Part shown: one piece after another, positions 8,835 to 16,932 of the stretch
Position numbering within the stretch: position 1 is the first letter of the stretch
Layout: every line of letters begins with the position of its first letter
DNA from: Planctomycetota bacterium
GTDB taxonomy: Bacteria; Planctomycetota; Phycisphaerae; UBA1845; PWPN01
Length of the DNA stretch: 43,336 nucleotides
Reading direction: 5' to 3'
NCBI GenBank assembly: GCA_022711465.1
Contig: JAKLEZ010000037.1
Location: 1 to 43,336, forward strand
Notes under the pieces: generated by a model
Databases searched by the model: none
What the model saw: the letters and a program-made list of their open reading frames with translations, nothing else
Told to the model about the DNA's origin: nothing
Made by a program: the position numbers and the translations under genes

Positions 8835-9510
8835 TATCTCTTAGCTCGTGAAGGAGGCGCAAGTCAATGGTGACGCGCCCCTCACAAGGCGATCCTCATG
8901 CTGCGGCGAGCATGGGCGATTGTGACCCGGAAGCGGTCGGAAGGCGCGGAAAGCTTGGATCCGGCGCCTCAGCCGGTGTGCGAGCGTCCGAATGAACGCC
9001 CAAGCGCCGAAAAACGCCCGAGACCCGCGATTCCCGGTCGTTTCAACGCCGCTAGCGCGCGGAAAACTCTCGAATCCGGCCTTGAGAAGGCCGAAACCAG
9101 GATTCATGCAGCGCTCGTGTGGCCAGTGGACGGTCCACTGACGTTCGGAACGGCGGGATGACTCCGCAAAATGGGCCAAAGGCGCCTGATCACCGGTGGG
9201 AATGGACACCCTGGCGGGCCAGCAGGGGTCCCCCAACGACCCCCGCGCCCCAACCCCCACCCCCGTGGCTACGCCGCCGCCCCTCGCGGAATCAAATCTC
9301 CTATGAGTCTATCAGTCAACCTCGGTCGGCCGCTCCGTTTCAATACTAGGTTAAGGGGTGCGCGAAGAGCACCGTGGTTCATGACCCCGCCCCTCTGTTC
9401 CCCAGGGTGTGCCGTGAGAGGCACCACGATACCGAGCGACGTGTGCTCGGAATTCAGCGAGCGTTGCTCAGTCTGCGCTCGGATCACGTCCCGAGAACTG
9501 GGCCAGCCCC
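8835..9510. other. noncoding junction region upstream of the ETF genes
   Basis: About 675 bp. Minus-strand frames are open for up to 139 codons, but the translation lacks any recognisable fold and is Arg/Pro/Ser-rich, so I reject them. The region contains a strong 17-nt near-palindrome at 9124-9140 and C-rich tracts near 9235-9290. The ETF promoter is presumably in the last 150 bp; no clear -35/-10 pair was seen. Confidence 0.4.
9124..9140. promoter_or_regulatory. 17-nt palindrome, possible operator or hairpin
   Basis: CAGTGGAC-G-GTCCACTG is an exact 8-bp inverted repeat around one central base, about 370 bp before the ETF start. A related sequence, CAGTGGTCCACT, occurs at 43191-43202, upstream of the giant repeat protein on the opposite strand. 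It could be a dimeric regulator site or part of a small mobile repeat. Confidence 0.3.
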
Positions 9511-11610
9511 ATGAGTGATTACATCGTCCTCATCAAGCAGGTTCCGGACATCTCCCAGATCACCGACAACGCGTTCAACCCGGAGACAGGCACCCTGGTG
9601 CGCAGCCGTCTTGAGAACGTCATCAACGAGCTCGACGCTCAGGCGCTGGCCTTCGCCGCACACATGAAGCGAATGAGCAACGACGAGAAGGGCCGCGTCA
9701 TCGTGCTCACCATGGGGCCACCGATGGCCGAGGAAATCCTCAGGTATGCCCTGAGCCGTCGCGCGGACTCGGCAATCCTGCTCACCGACCGCGCCCTGAG
9801 CGGTGCCGATACCGTCGCGACGGCCAACCCCCTCGCCTTCGCCATCCGCCGGATCGAATCGGAGGTCCTCCAGGGCAGCCGCGACTACTTCATCGTGGCC
9901 GGAATGCAGTCCGTCGACGGCGACACGGCACAGGTGCCGGCCCAGATCGCCGAGGAACTCGGCATCGGCTGCATCCCCTACCTTACCCACGCCGAGTACG
10001 GGGACGGCCGGTTCCACTTCACCCGGATCCTCAGCGGCGGCAACCAAGTGGTCACCGCCCGGGGGCTGCCCATCGTGCTCACCGTGGCAAAGTACGAGCA
10101 TACGCTGTACGCGGGCTTCGCGGCCACGCGGGGGGCCAGTCGCGTCCCGGTCATCCGCTGGGGCGCCAGCGACGTCAAGGCCAGCCTCATCGGCGGCAAG
10201 GGATCCAAGACCCAGGTCACCCGGGTGTTCCCGCCGGGCAAGACCAGCCGCAAGTGCCAGCATCTGACCGAGGTCCGCGACCTCGCCCGCGTAATCGTCG
10301 AGTCCATGGGCCAGGGCGATGGCCACGGCGGCGCCCAGCGCTCCAGCGCCCGGCACTACGTGCTGCCCGGCCGGCGGCCCTCGCCGTTCGACCGTTCCTA
10401 CGAGGCCGTTGCCGCCGACGTCGAGAGCTTCCGCCTGCTCTCCAATGCGATCGAGACCCGCGGCATCAAGGACCTCTACGACATGGACGACGAGACCCGC
10501 GAGAAGATCGCCTCCGACCTTTCCGACCGGCTGCCCGGCAAGTCGATGGACGAGATGATCGAGGGCATGAGGAACTTCCAGCCCAGCTACCAGGGCGAGG
10601 TCTGGGTGGTCGCCGAGCACAGCCAGGGCAAGCTCCTGCCCGCCGCCTTCGAGCTCGTGGGCAAGGCCCGCGACCTCGCCGAATCACTCGAACAGAAGGT
10701 CGGCGTGGCCCTGGTGGGCAAGAACGTCGCTCCGCTCACGAAGGAGCTGTTCGAAGCCGGGGCCGACCGCGTCTACCTGGCCGAGCACGACCTGCTCGAA
10801 CAGTTCGACCCCCTGGCTTACCGCAAGGCGGTCTCGGCACTCGTCGAGCGGCACTGGCCCCAGATCGTGCTGTTCGCGGCGACCCCGGCCGGCCGCGTCC
10901 TGGCACCCATGGTCTCGTACCGCCTGGGCTGTGGCCTGACGGCCGACTGCACCTCGCTCGATATCCGCGATCGCACCCGCAAGGGCGAGATCGCCATCCT
11001 GCTCCAGACGCGGCCCGCCCTGGGCGGCAACGTCATGGCCACCATCTGCACCAAGGACTCCCGCGTCCAGATGGCCACCATGCGCCCGGGCGTCGCCATG
11101 CAGCTTCCCCGCGATCCCACCCGCACGGGCGAGGTCGTCCGGGAAGACGTCGAGATCGTCCCCGAGGATATCGGCATGGACGTCCTCAGCACCGAGTACG
11201 CGTCCGAGAGCGTCGACCTGGGCGTCGACGTCATCGTCAGCGGCGGCCACGGCCTCCAGAACCGCGATAACTACCACCAGCTCCTGGACTCGCTCCGCGA
11301 TGCCCTGGCAACTCGGCTCGGCATCCGCGTCGAGGAGGGCGCCACCCGCTCCGCCGTCGAGCGCGGCTTCGCCGAACGCGGCCGCCAGGTCGGCCAGACC
11401 GGCACCGCCGTCAGCCCCCGCCTCTACATCGCCCTGGGTATCAGCGGCGCCATCCAGCACATGATCGGCGTCGCCAACACCGAGACGATCATCGCCGTCA
11501 ACAACGATCCCAACGCACCGATCCTCAAGCAGTGCGATTACTACGTCATTGGCAACGTCGAACACGTGGTTCCCGATCTCGTCTCGGCACTGGAAGGGAC
11601 CTCGAAATGA
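9511..11610 (+). CDS. fused electron-transfer flavoprotein, beta-alpha subunits in one chain
   Basis: This 699-residue protein carries ETF-beta at residues 1-265 (MSDYIVLIKQVPD start; AGMQSVDGDTAQVPAQIAEEL is the adenylate-binding region, split here as AGMQSVDGDTAQVP). A linker of about 95 residues follows (GHGGAQRSSARH to MRNFQPSYQG), then ETF-alpha at about 362-699 (GEVWVVAEHSQGKLLP start; FAD site GQTGTAVSPRLYIALGISG near 628-646). ETF shuttles electrons from acyl-CoA and other dehydrogenases to ETF:quinone oxidoreductase, whose gene overlaps the 3' end by four bases. Codons end in C far more often than in flanking genes. Both subunits look complete, so the fusion is a single functional heterodimer-equivalent. 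Confidence 0.93.
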   Translation: MSDYIVLIKQVPDISQITDNAFNPETGTLVRSRLENVINELDAQALAFAAHMKRMSNDEKGRVIVLTMGPPMAEEILRYALSRRADSAILLTDRALSGADTVATANPLAFAIRRIESEVLQGSRDYFIVAGMQSVDGDTAQVPAQIAEELGIGCIPYLTHAEYGDGRFHFTRILSGGNQVVTARGLPIVLTVAKYEHTLYAGFAATRGASRVPVIRWGASDVKASLIGGKGSKTQVTRVFPPGKTSRKCQHLTEVRDLARVIVESMGQGDGHGGAQRSSARHYVLPGRRPSPFDRSYEAVAADVESFRLLSNAIETRGIKDLYDMDDETREKIASDLSDRLPGKSMDEMIEGMRNFQPSYQGEVWVVAEHSQGKLLPAAFELVGKARDLAESLEQKVGVALVGKNVAPLTKELFEAGADRVYLAEHDLLEQFDPLAYRKAVSALVERHWPQIVLFAATPAGRVLAPMVSYRLGCGLTADCTSLDIRDRTRKGEIAILLQTRPALGGNVMATICTKDSRVQMATMRPGVAMQLPRDPTRTGEVVREDVEIVPEDIGMDVLSTEYASESVDLGVDVIVSGGHGLQNRDNYHQLLDSLRDALATRLGIRVEEGATRSAVERGFAERGRQVGQTGTAVSPRLYIALGISGAIQHMIGVANTETIIAVNNDPNAPILKQCDYYVIGNVEHVVPDLVSALEGTSK

Positions 11611-13277
11611 GCGGCAACAACGGCTTCCACAAGACCCCGGTGCTGATCGTGGGCGCCGGCCCCGCTGGCCTCGCCGCCGCCATCGCCCTCAAGAAGGCCC
11701 GGCCCCAGACCGACGTCTGTGTCATCGACAAGGCCGCCGAGCTGGGCAACCACAACCTTTCCGGCGCCGTCCTCGAGGCCGAGGCCCTCCACCGCCTGCT
11801 CAACATGACCGGCCTCAACTGGAAGGAAATGCCCGAGGCCGACCAACTCCTGGCCCACCGCATCGATCACGACCAGATCCTGTTCCTCAACGGCCGGCAC
11901 CTGACCCTGCCCATCACCGCCTTCATCCGGCTGGCCAAGGCGCTCAACCTGAGCCTGGCCCAGATGTCCCACCAGGGCGACTACATCATCTCCGTCTCCA
12001 AGCTGACGCGCTGGCTGGGGCGCATCGCCCGCGAGCTTGGCATCGAGGTTTACAACGGCTTCGCCGCCGTCGGTATCGATTGGGATGCCGCGAAGGCTCG
12101 CGCAACCGGCGTCCGCCTCATCGCCCAGGGCCTTGACCGCGAGGGACGCCCCCAACCCAACTACCTCCCCGAGGAAACGGTCGAGGCCGACGTCATCATC
12201 CTGGCCGAGGGCTGCGATGGACTCCTCACCGAGCAGTTCGTCCAGATCGCCGGCCTCCAGCGCACCGGCGTGCCCCTCTACTCCGTCGGCGTCAAGGAGC
12301 TCATCCGCGTTTCGCCCGATCAGTACGCCCGCTTCGGCGATCACCGCGTCATCCACGCCATGGGCTACCCCCTCTGGACACCCTTGGTCGGGCCCAGCAT
12401 GTTCGGCGGCGGCATCGCCTACTCCTTCGGCGACAACTCCATCGCCGTGGGCATGATCGTCGGTCTCGACTGGCGCGAAAAGGACTTCAACCCCCAGGAC
12501 GCCCTGACCCACTTCAAGAACCACCCCGCCATCCGCAAGTACATCGAGGGCGGCAAGGTCATCGAGGCCGGCGCCAAGATGATCCCCGAGGGCGGCGACC
12601 GCGCCATCCCGCACGATCCGGCCACGGGCTCCATCGGGAAGTCGAACGTGCTCGTCGTGGGCGACTCCGCCGGCTTCGTCAACATGCTCAAGATCAAGGG
12701 CCTGCACAACGCCATCGACACCGGCATCCTCGCCGGCCAGGCCGCCGCCCAGTCGCTCACAACCCCCGACAAGACCGCCCAGAAGTACACCGAGATGGTC
12801 GGCGAGTCGCCCGTCTTCCGCGAGATGAAGTTGGCCCGTAACTTCCGCCACACCATCTCCCGCTTCGGCAACACCCTGGGCCTGCCCCTGTCCGTCTTCT
12901 CGAGCAAGCTGCCCGAGTACCAGATCGAACGCGACAGCCAGACCATGACCAGTAAGCACTACCGCTACAAGGGCAACAAGGAATTCGACAAGATGACCTT
13001 CATCGCGCTGGCGCACACCCGCCACCGCGAGGACCAGCCCTGCCACCTCCAGATCCGCGACGCCTCGCTCTGCGAGAACCGCTGCCGCCCCGAGTTCGGC
13101 CAGCCCTGCGTCACCTTCTGCCCGGCCGGCGTCTACGAGTGCATCCACGGCCACCTCTCGCCCGTCAATGCCTCGAACTGCCTGCACTGCAAGACCTGCC
13201 AGCGCAAGTGCCCCCTGGACAACATCCACTGGACCGCGCCCGAGGGCGGCGGCGGCCCACGCTACAAGAACATGTGA
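11607..13277 (+). CDS. electron-transfer flavoprotein:ubiquinone oxidoreductase (ETF-QO)
   Basis: This 556-residue flavoprotein passes electrons from reduced ETF to the membrane quinone pool. An N-terminal dinucleotide motif VLIVGAGPAGLAAA (G16, G18, G21) binds FAD. SGAVLEAEAL, GGGIAYSF and the LVVGDSAGFVNMLKIKGLHN block are typical of FixC/ETF-QO. The C-terminus holds a [4Fe-4S] domain: TFCPAGVYE, then C525-x2-C528-x2-C531-x3-C535-P and the conserved NIHWTAPEGGGGPRY ending. The ATG overlaps the ETF stop as ATGA, so translation is coupled. No acyl-CoA dehydrogenase is nearby, so the electron donors are elsewhere. The length is usual for the family. Confidence 0.95.
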   Translation: MSGNNGFHKTPVLIVGAGPAGLAAAIALKKARPQTDVCVIDKAAELGNHNLSGAVLEAEALHRLLNMTGLNWKEMPEADQLLAHRIDHDQILFLNGRHLTLPITAFIRLAKALNLSLAQMSHQGDYIISVSKLTRWLGRIARELGIEVYNGFAAVGIDWDAAKARATGVRLIAQGLDREGRPQPNYLPEETVEADVIILAEGCDGLLTEQFVQIAGLQRTGVPLYSVGVKELIRVSPDQYARFGDHRVIHAMGYPLWTPLVGPSMFGGGIAYSFGDNSIAVGMIVGLDWREKDFNPQDALTHFKNHPAIRKYIEGGKVIEAGAKMIPEGGDRAIPHDPATGSIGKSNVLVVGDSAGFVNMLKIKGLHNAIDTGILAGQAAAQSLTTPDKTAQKYTEMVGESPVFREMKLARNFRHTISRFGNTLGLPLSVFSSKLPEYQIERDSQTMTSKHYRYKGNKEFDKMTFIALAHTRHREDQPCHLQIRDASLCENRCRPEFGQPCVTFCPAGVYECIHGHLSPVNASNCLHCKTCQRKCPLDNIHWTAPEGGGGPRYKNM

Positions 13278-13475
13278 AGCCAGCCGTTGACGCAACACGT
13301 CCAGGTCCAGGGCCTCGATCAACACCGACGTGACCTGATGCAAAACCTCGCCGGCCCGGTCGTCCTTGGCGAACAGCTTCAGGTACCTCTCCACGGTCGC
13401 GTGCGACAAGCTCGCTTCCATCGGACCGACGTTCAAGATACATTGCCAGGCGGCATCGGTCAGATAGCACTCCAT
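13278..13475 (-). pseudogene. unidentified coding fragment, antisense to the ETF-QO tail
   Basis: On the minus strand an ATG at 13475 opens a natural-looking peptide (MECYLTDAAWQCILNVGPME, then VERYLKLFAKDDRAGEVLHQ and LIEALDLDVLRQRLA). It then runs without a stop into the complement of ETF-QO. Upstream in frame it continues as FLNEFSNLTIPQT to 13521, exactly where the right repeat starts. Composition is far more protein-like than typical antisense frames, so I take it as the piece of a gene cut by rearrangement on both sides. I cannot name the family. Confidence 0.45.
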
Positions 13476-13521
13476 CGTCTGCGGGATGGTCAAATTGGAG
13501 AACTCGTTCAGGAAGATCGCC

Positions 13522-13967
13522 CCGGTCAAGAGTCCTGGACGCTTTCAAGAACTTGAGGCAGCGGACGCCGGCAAGAAGCAAATGAGCCGGTGTGGCCAGA
13601 AGGTATACTCAGTCAGGGAGATCAAGCTGTGAGCAGGCGCGCAAGAACCGACCACCCGATCCACGAGATACTCGCACAACGCTGGAGCCCCTGCGGTTTC
13701 GCAGAAACCCCCGTGCCGCCAGAGGATTTGAAGTCGCTGTTTGAAGCCGCCCGCTGGACCGCATCATCGTACAACGAGCAACCTTGGCGCTACATCGTGG
13801 CGACCCGTGATGATCCCGAGGCTTTCGACCAGCTGCTGTCCTGCCTGGTCGAGGCCAACCAGGCTTGGGCTCGCTTCTCACCGGTGCTCGTCCTGGGAAT
13901 CGCCAAGCGAACGTTCGCGCGCAACGGGGCCCCGAACCGGGTCGCCCTGCACGACCTGGGGGCGGCG
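13522..13967 (+). repeat. 446-bp direct repeat, right copy
   Basis: This is the partner of 8332-8777. It begins inside the last 21 codons of a CPD-photolyase reading frame (FKNLRQRTPARSK) with no photolyase upstream, and ends within the intact nitroreductase. Native order was therefore probably photolyase-nitroreductase, later split by the ETF block. Confidence 0.93.
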
Positions 13968-14258
13968 TCAGCGAGTCTGACCTTCGAGGCCGGGGCCCGC
14001 GGATTGATGGTCCACCAGATGGGTGGCATTCATCCGGAAAAGGCCCGCGCGGCCTACAGGATACCGGACGACTTCGAGGTCGCGACGGCTCTAGCGATCG
14101 GGTATCCGGGTACACCATCGGGGCTGCCCGCCGAATGCAGGCAACGCGATTCCGCCCCGCGTCAGCGAAGGCCGCTGCAAGAACTGGTCTTCGCAAGAAG
14201 CTGGGGTCAAGCATGCGACCGTATTGCCGGCAGTCATTCGGATGGCCACAATAGATGA
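13629..14258 (+). CDS. nitroreductase family protein (intact copy)
   Basis: This 209-residue FMN-dependent nitroreductase-like oxidoreductase is read from GTG 13629, eight bases after AGGGAG. Motifs include RWSPCGFAETPV near the N-terminus, AARWTASSYNEQPWRYIVA (FMN-binding SxxNxQPW), VALHDLGAASASLTFEA and the C-terminal ALAIGYPG. It probably reduces nitro or quinone compounds with NAD(P)H; the substrate is unknown. The family normally ends about here (PLQELVFARSWGQ). The 5' part is within the 446-bp repeat, and the second half has no duplicate in the window. Confidence 0.88.
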   Translation: MSRRARTDHPIHEILAQRWSPCGFAETPVPPEDLKSLFEAARWTASSYNEQPWRYIVATRDDPEAFDQLLSCLVEANQAWARFSPVLVLGIAKRTFARNGAPNRVALHDLGAASASLTFEAGARGLMVHQMGGIHPEKARAAYRIPDDFEVATALAIGYPGTPSGLPAECRQRDSAPRQRRPLQELVFARSWGQACDRIAGSHSDGHNR

Positions 14259-14335
14259 GTTGATCATGCGGAAGCCCCGTGGCCCTGTTGTGAGCAAGAG
14301 GCACAGCCGAGGACATGTGTAACAGGAGATGAACA

Positions 14336-14599
14336 ATGGGAACCCGTGCACGAGAGATCATCGGGATGGACGTGGACAAGCTGTTGAAGCTGCTGAACGC
14401 CGCGTACGCCAGCGAATGGCTTGCGTACTATCAGTACTGGCTCGGCGCAAAGGTCATCAAAGGGCCGCCGTCCAGCGGGAAAGCCGGGATCATGTTGAAC
14501 AGGACCAAGGCGATACTGGCCGCCGGGACCTGCATCGATTGGACACACGCTCGGGGAATAGCTAACTTGTCCGGCGGCTGCTCCGTGGCAGCTCGATGA
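14336..14599 (+). pseudogene. ferritin-like protein, N-terminus only
   Basis: The ATG at 14336 follows ACAGGAG and starts MGTRAREIIGMDVDKLLKLL, then NAAYASEWLAYYQYWLGAKV, the first helix of ferritin-like/Dps-type proteins with a metal-ligating Glu (SEWLAYYQYW). After codon 43 similarity ends, and the frame runs through foreign sequence to a stop at 14597-14599. The missing part would hold the other three helices and the E-x-x-H ligands. The foreign sequence is, at least in part, the antisense piece of an M50 protease (next entry). Iron storage is not possible from this remnant. Confidence 0.75.
14462..14532 (-). pseudogene. fragment of M50/site-2-type zinc metalloprotease
   Basis: The minus strand reads VPAASIALVLFNMIPAFPLDGG. 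The N-x-x-P-A-F-P-L-D-G-G segment is the conserved third motif (LDGG, zinc Asp) of intramembrane M50/S2P proteases. Only about 24 codons remain. The preceding HExxH motif and membrane helices are not present. It is joined directly to the broken ferritin-like gene on the opposite strand. Confidence 0.6.
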
Positions 14600-14619
14600 G
14601 GTGACAGGAGTCAGAGATC

Positions 14620-15870
14620 ATGGCGCAATCGCTTCGGAATCTCGATTCTCACGATCTAACCAACCCGGACATTCCTCTTCCACCCGAGCCGTTGGCCCGG
14701 ATTCTGCGCGAAGCCGTCGATCAAGGCGCGACCGACATTCACGTGGACACCTGGGGCAATCACGCCGTCGCGCGATACCGAATCGATGGCGTGGCCCGCG
14801 AACTCGATCCTCTTGATCTGGATCAAGCGCGCCGGCTGATCAATCAGGTGAAGGTGAGCGCCAAGCTGAACATCGAGGCTACACTCCAGCCGCTGGAGGG
14901 CCAGTTCCGCTGGCAGCAGGGAGAGCAGGTGCGCGACATTCGGGTCACGATCATTCCCGAAGCGCCGCGCAACGAGGCGGCGCACCTGCGCTTGCTCACC
15001 CGGCCCGAAGACTGGCGCCACATGGAGCAGCTGGGCATGCGTCCGGAACAACTCGCGACCGTGCGTGGCGTGATGCAGCGGCCGCACGGCCTGGTTCTGG
15101 TTGCAGGACCGACGGGCTCGGGCAAGACGACCACGCTTTACGCTTTGACTGAGCTTGAGGACCTGCGTCACCTCATCGCCGCGTCGATCGAGGATCCGAT
15201 CGAGTTCGACTTGCCGTACGTCCGACAGTTGGAGGTGGACAAGAGACACGGCATCACCATGAGGGAAGGTCTGCGCACCCTGCTACGTATGGACGCCGAC
15301 CTGCTGATGGTCGGAGAGATCCGAGACGGCGAATCGGCCATTGTCGCTGCACAAGCGGCCCTGGCCGGCCGGCTGGTGCTCGCCACGATTCACGCTCGCG
15401 ACGCAGCCAGCGTCATCTCGACCATGCGCCACCTGGGTGTTCCGCCGTATGTGCTGGCCTCCTCGTTGCGGATGGTGATCGCCCAGACCCTGGTGAGGAA
15501 ACTTTGCGGCGAGTGCACGGCGGCATACTCGACCCGCAACGCGGAACGAAAGCTGTTTGAACAGGCCCGGCTGCCGGTGCCTGATACGGTCCGCGTGGCG
15601 AAAGGCTGTTCACCTTGCGGCCAGACCGGCTTCAAGGGCCGGACGGGCGTATTCCAAGTTGCCGTGTTCGACGAGTCCCACGGTGCGTGGTTGGCCGATG
15701 GCCCGCCCGAACACGAGGTGCGGGAGCGGCTCGTCCAGGAAGGTACTCAGTCGCTAAACAGCGAAGTCCTGCAGCGGGCTGCCGATGGGACGATCTCCCT
15801 GAGCGAGGCGGCGCGCGTAGTAGGAGCCGCCGGAAATGGTCCCGGGACCGCAATTGAGCAGAAAGTGTGA
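14620..15870 (+). CDS. GspE/PilB-type secretion or pilus assembly ATPase
   Basis: This 416-residue protein is a hexameric AAA-type motor of type II secretion or type IV pili. Visible parts are the N2 domain (QGATDIHVDTWGNHAVARYR), Walker A GPTGSGKTT (G163-T171), an Asp-box, Walker B LLMVGEIRDGE (from L228), and a His-box (LVLATIHARDAAS). A zinc-binding four-cysteine set comprises C296/C299 and C330/C333 (CGEC, CSPCG), followed by GFKGRTGVFQV. The N1 domain that binds the inner-membrane partner is missing, so the protein is shorter than usual. The ATG is preceded by ACAGGAG nine bases upstream. No pilin, GspF or secretin genes are near, so the machine is encoded elsewhere or this is a solitary paralogue. 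Confidence 0.9.
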   Translation: MAQSLRNLDSHDLTNPDIPLPPEPLARILREAVDQGATDIHVDTWGNHAVARYRIDGVARELDPLDLDQARRLINQVKVSAKLNIEATLQPLEGQFRWQQGEQVRDIRVTIIPEAPRNEAAHLRLLTRPEDWRHMEQLGMRPEQLATVRGVMQRPHGLVLVAGPTGSGKTTTLYALTELEDLRHLIAASIEDPIEFDLPYVRQLEVDKRHGITMREGLRTLLRMDADLLMVGEIRDGESAIVAAQAALAGRLVLATIHARDAASVISTMRHLGVPPYVLASSLRMVIAQTLVRKLCGECTAAYSTRNAERKLFEQARLPVPDTVRVAKGCSPCGQTGFKGRTGVFQVAVFDESHGAWLADGPPEHEVRERLVQEGTQSLNSEVLQRAADGTISLSEAARVVGAAGNGPGTAIEQKV

Positions 15871-16007
15871 ACAGGCAACGACGCGCGGCTACAACCTCAT
15901 GCTGCGAAGGGGCGGATGATAGCGCACTCAACAGTATCTGTCCATGGATCGGCCAGCGTACCGCCGGCCATGGTGGGCCGGATGACGCCGGCCAAAGGAG
16001 AATGGCA

Positions 16008-16523
16008 ATGACCGAGCGAAGCGGCGAGATTACGTTCCAGGGCAAGCCTTTGACGCTCATCGGATCGGCGCTCAAGGTGGGCAGCGAGGCCCCGCACTTC
16101 ACGCTGACGGCCAATGACTTGTCGGACCTGCGGTGTGATGCGTACCACGGCAAGATCCTGGTACTCAGCGTGGTCCCAAGCCTGGACACACCGGTCTGCG
16201 CGACGCAGACACGGACGTTCAACCAGCGGGCCACGCAACTCGCCAAGGACGTGATTGTCCTCACGGTAAGCATGGATCTGCCGTTTGCACAGAGGCGGTT
16301 CTGCGGCTCCGAGGGGATCGATCGCGTCATTACGGCGAGCGACTACAAGCACCACGCCTTCGGCCAGGCGTTCGGCGTGCTGATCAGGGAGTTGGGCCTG
16401 TTGGCCCGAGCCGTGTTCGTGCTTGACCGCAAGGGCAAGGTGGTCTATGCGGAATATGTGCCCGAAGTTACCCAGGAGCCAAACTACGACGCGGCTCTGG
16501 CCGCCGTCAAGGCGGCGATGTAG
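16008..16523 (+). CDS. tpx: thiol peroxidase (Tpx, atypical 2-Cys peroxiredoxin)
   Basis: This 171-residue periplasmic/cytosolic-type peroxiredoxin reduces hydroperoxides using thioredoxin. The peroxidatic cysteine is C64 in PSLDTPVCATQTRTFN, and the resolving cysteine is C99 in RRFCGSEGI. This spacing of 35 is close to E. coli Tpx (C61/C95). The opening ITFQGKPLTLIG is diagnostic. I chose the ATG at 16008 because AAAGGAG (15994-16000) is seven bases upstream; the ATG at 16002 is too close. It stands alone between the GspE-like ATPase and a gap. Confidence 0.93.
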   Translation: MTERSGEITFQGKPLTLIGSALKVGSEAPHFTLTANDLSDLRCDAYHGKILVLSVVPSLDTPVCATQTRTFNQRATQLAKDVIVLTVSMDLPFAQRRFCGSEGIDRVITASDYKHHAFGQAFGVLIRELGLLARAVFVLDRKGKVVYAEYVPEVTQEPNYDAALAAVKAAM

Positions 16524-16932
16524 GTAGTGATTCGCAAGCATGCTTGCCGACCACGCCTCGTCACGCCGGCGTCCACCCCGGCCCAATCGCGGTCGCAGTC
16601 GGGCGCCGGCTCCGGCGACGCGGGATTATGAAAGGAAGCCGCACGACGGGCGCGGTTCAGCGTCCTCGCCTCCCCTCCAGGACTACAGGCGGGCGTGGGG
16701 GGCTGCGGGCCGCCGGACGGCTTGAAACAGCGAGTTCGCCCAGCAATGTTGCCCACGGGAGCGGCTGTTCGTTCGGCGAGTCCGGCGAAGGCCCCGGGGG
16801 CGTATCCCCTCTCCAATTGTCTTGCCGGGACTCGAAGGGTAGGATCTTTGCGCGTCGTCCGGAGGCTGCGAGTGTTTCAGCGGCAAGCAGCCTCACTGTG
16901 CGGCTGCGACCGACCTTAGAGGGTTTTCCGCC
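16524..16932. other. intergenic region, no gene seen
   Basis: About 410 bp with no credible frame on either strand. Translations are Arg/Pro/Ala-rich and the long minus-strand frame here is the shadow of the CBS gene. It must contain the promoter of the CBS-pair gene; no clear box was recognised. Confidence 0.4.

Noticed and set aside
8841..9260. 139-codon minus-strand frame in the noncoding region before the ETF gene
   Set aside because: Arg/Pro/Ser-rich with no motif or ribosome-binding site; likely noncoding.
10254..11270. 338-codon plus-strand frame within the fused ETF gene
   Set aside because: A +2 shadow; extremely Arg/Pro/Gly-rich.
9484..11565. Long minus-strand frames opposite the fused ETF gene
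   Set aside because: Same antisense effect; no domain motif, and the plus strand is a clear ETF.
11541..13529. 662-codon minus-strand frame opposite ETF-QO
   Set aside because: An antisense shadow of a C-ending-codon gene; translation is Val/Gly/Asp/Ala low-complexity. Only its first about 80 codons, beyond ETF-QO, look natural and are reported separately.
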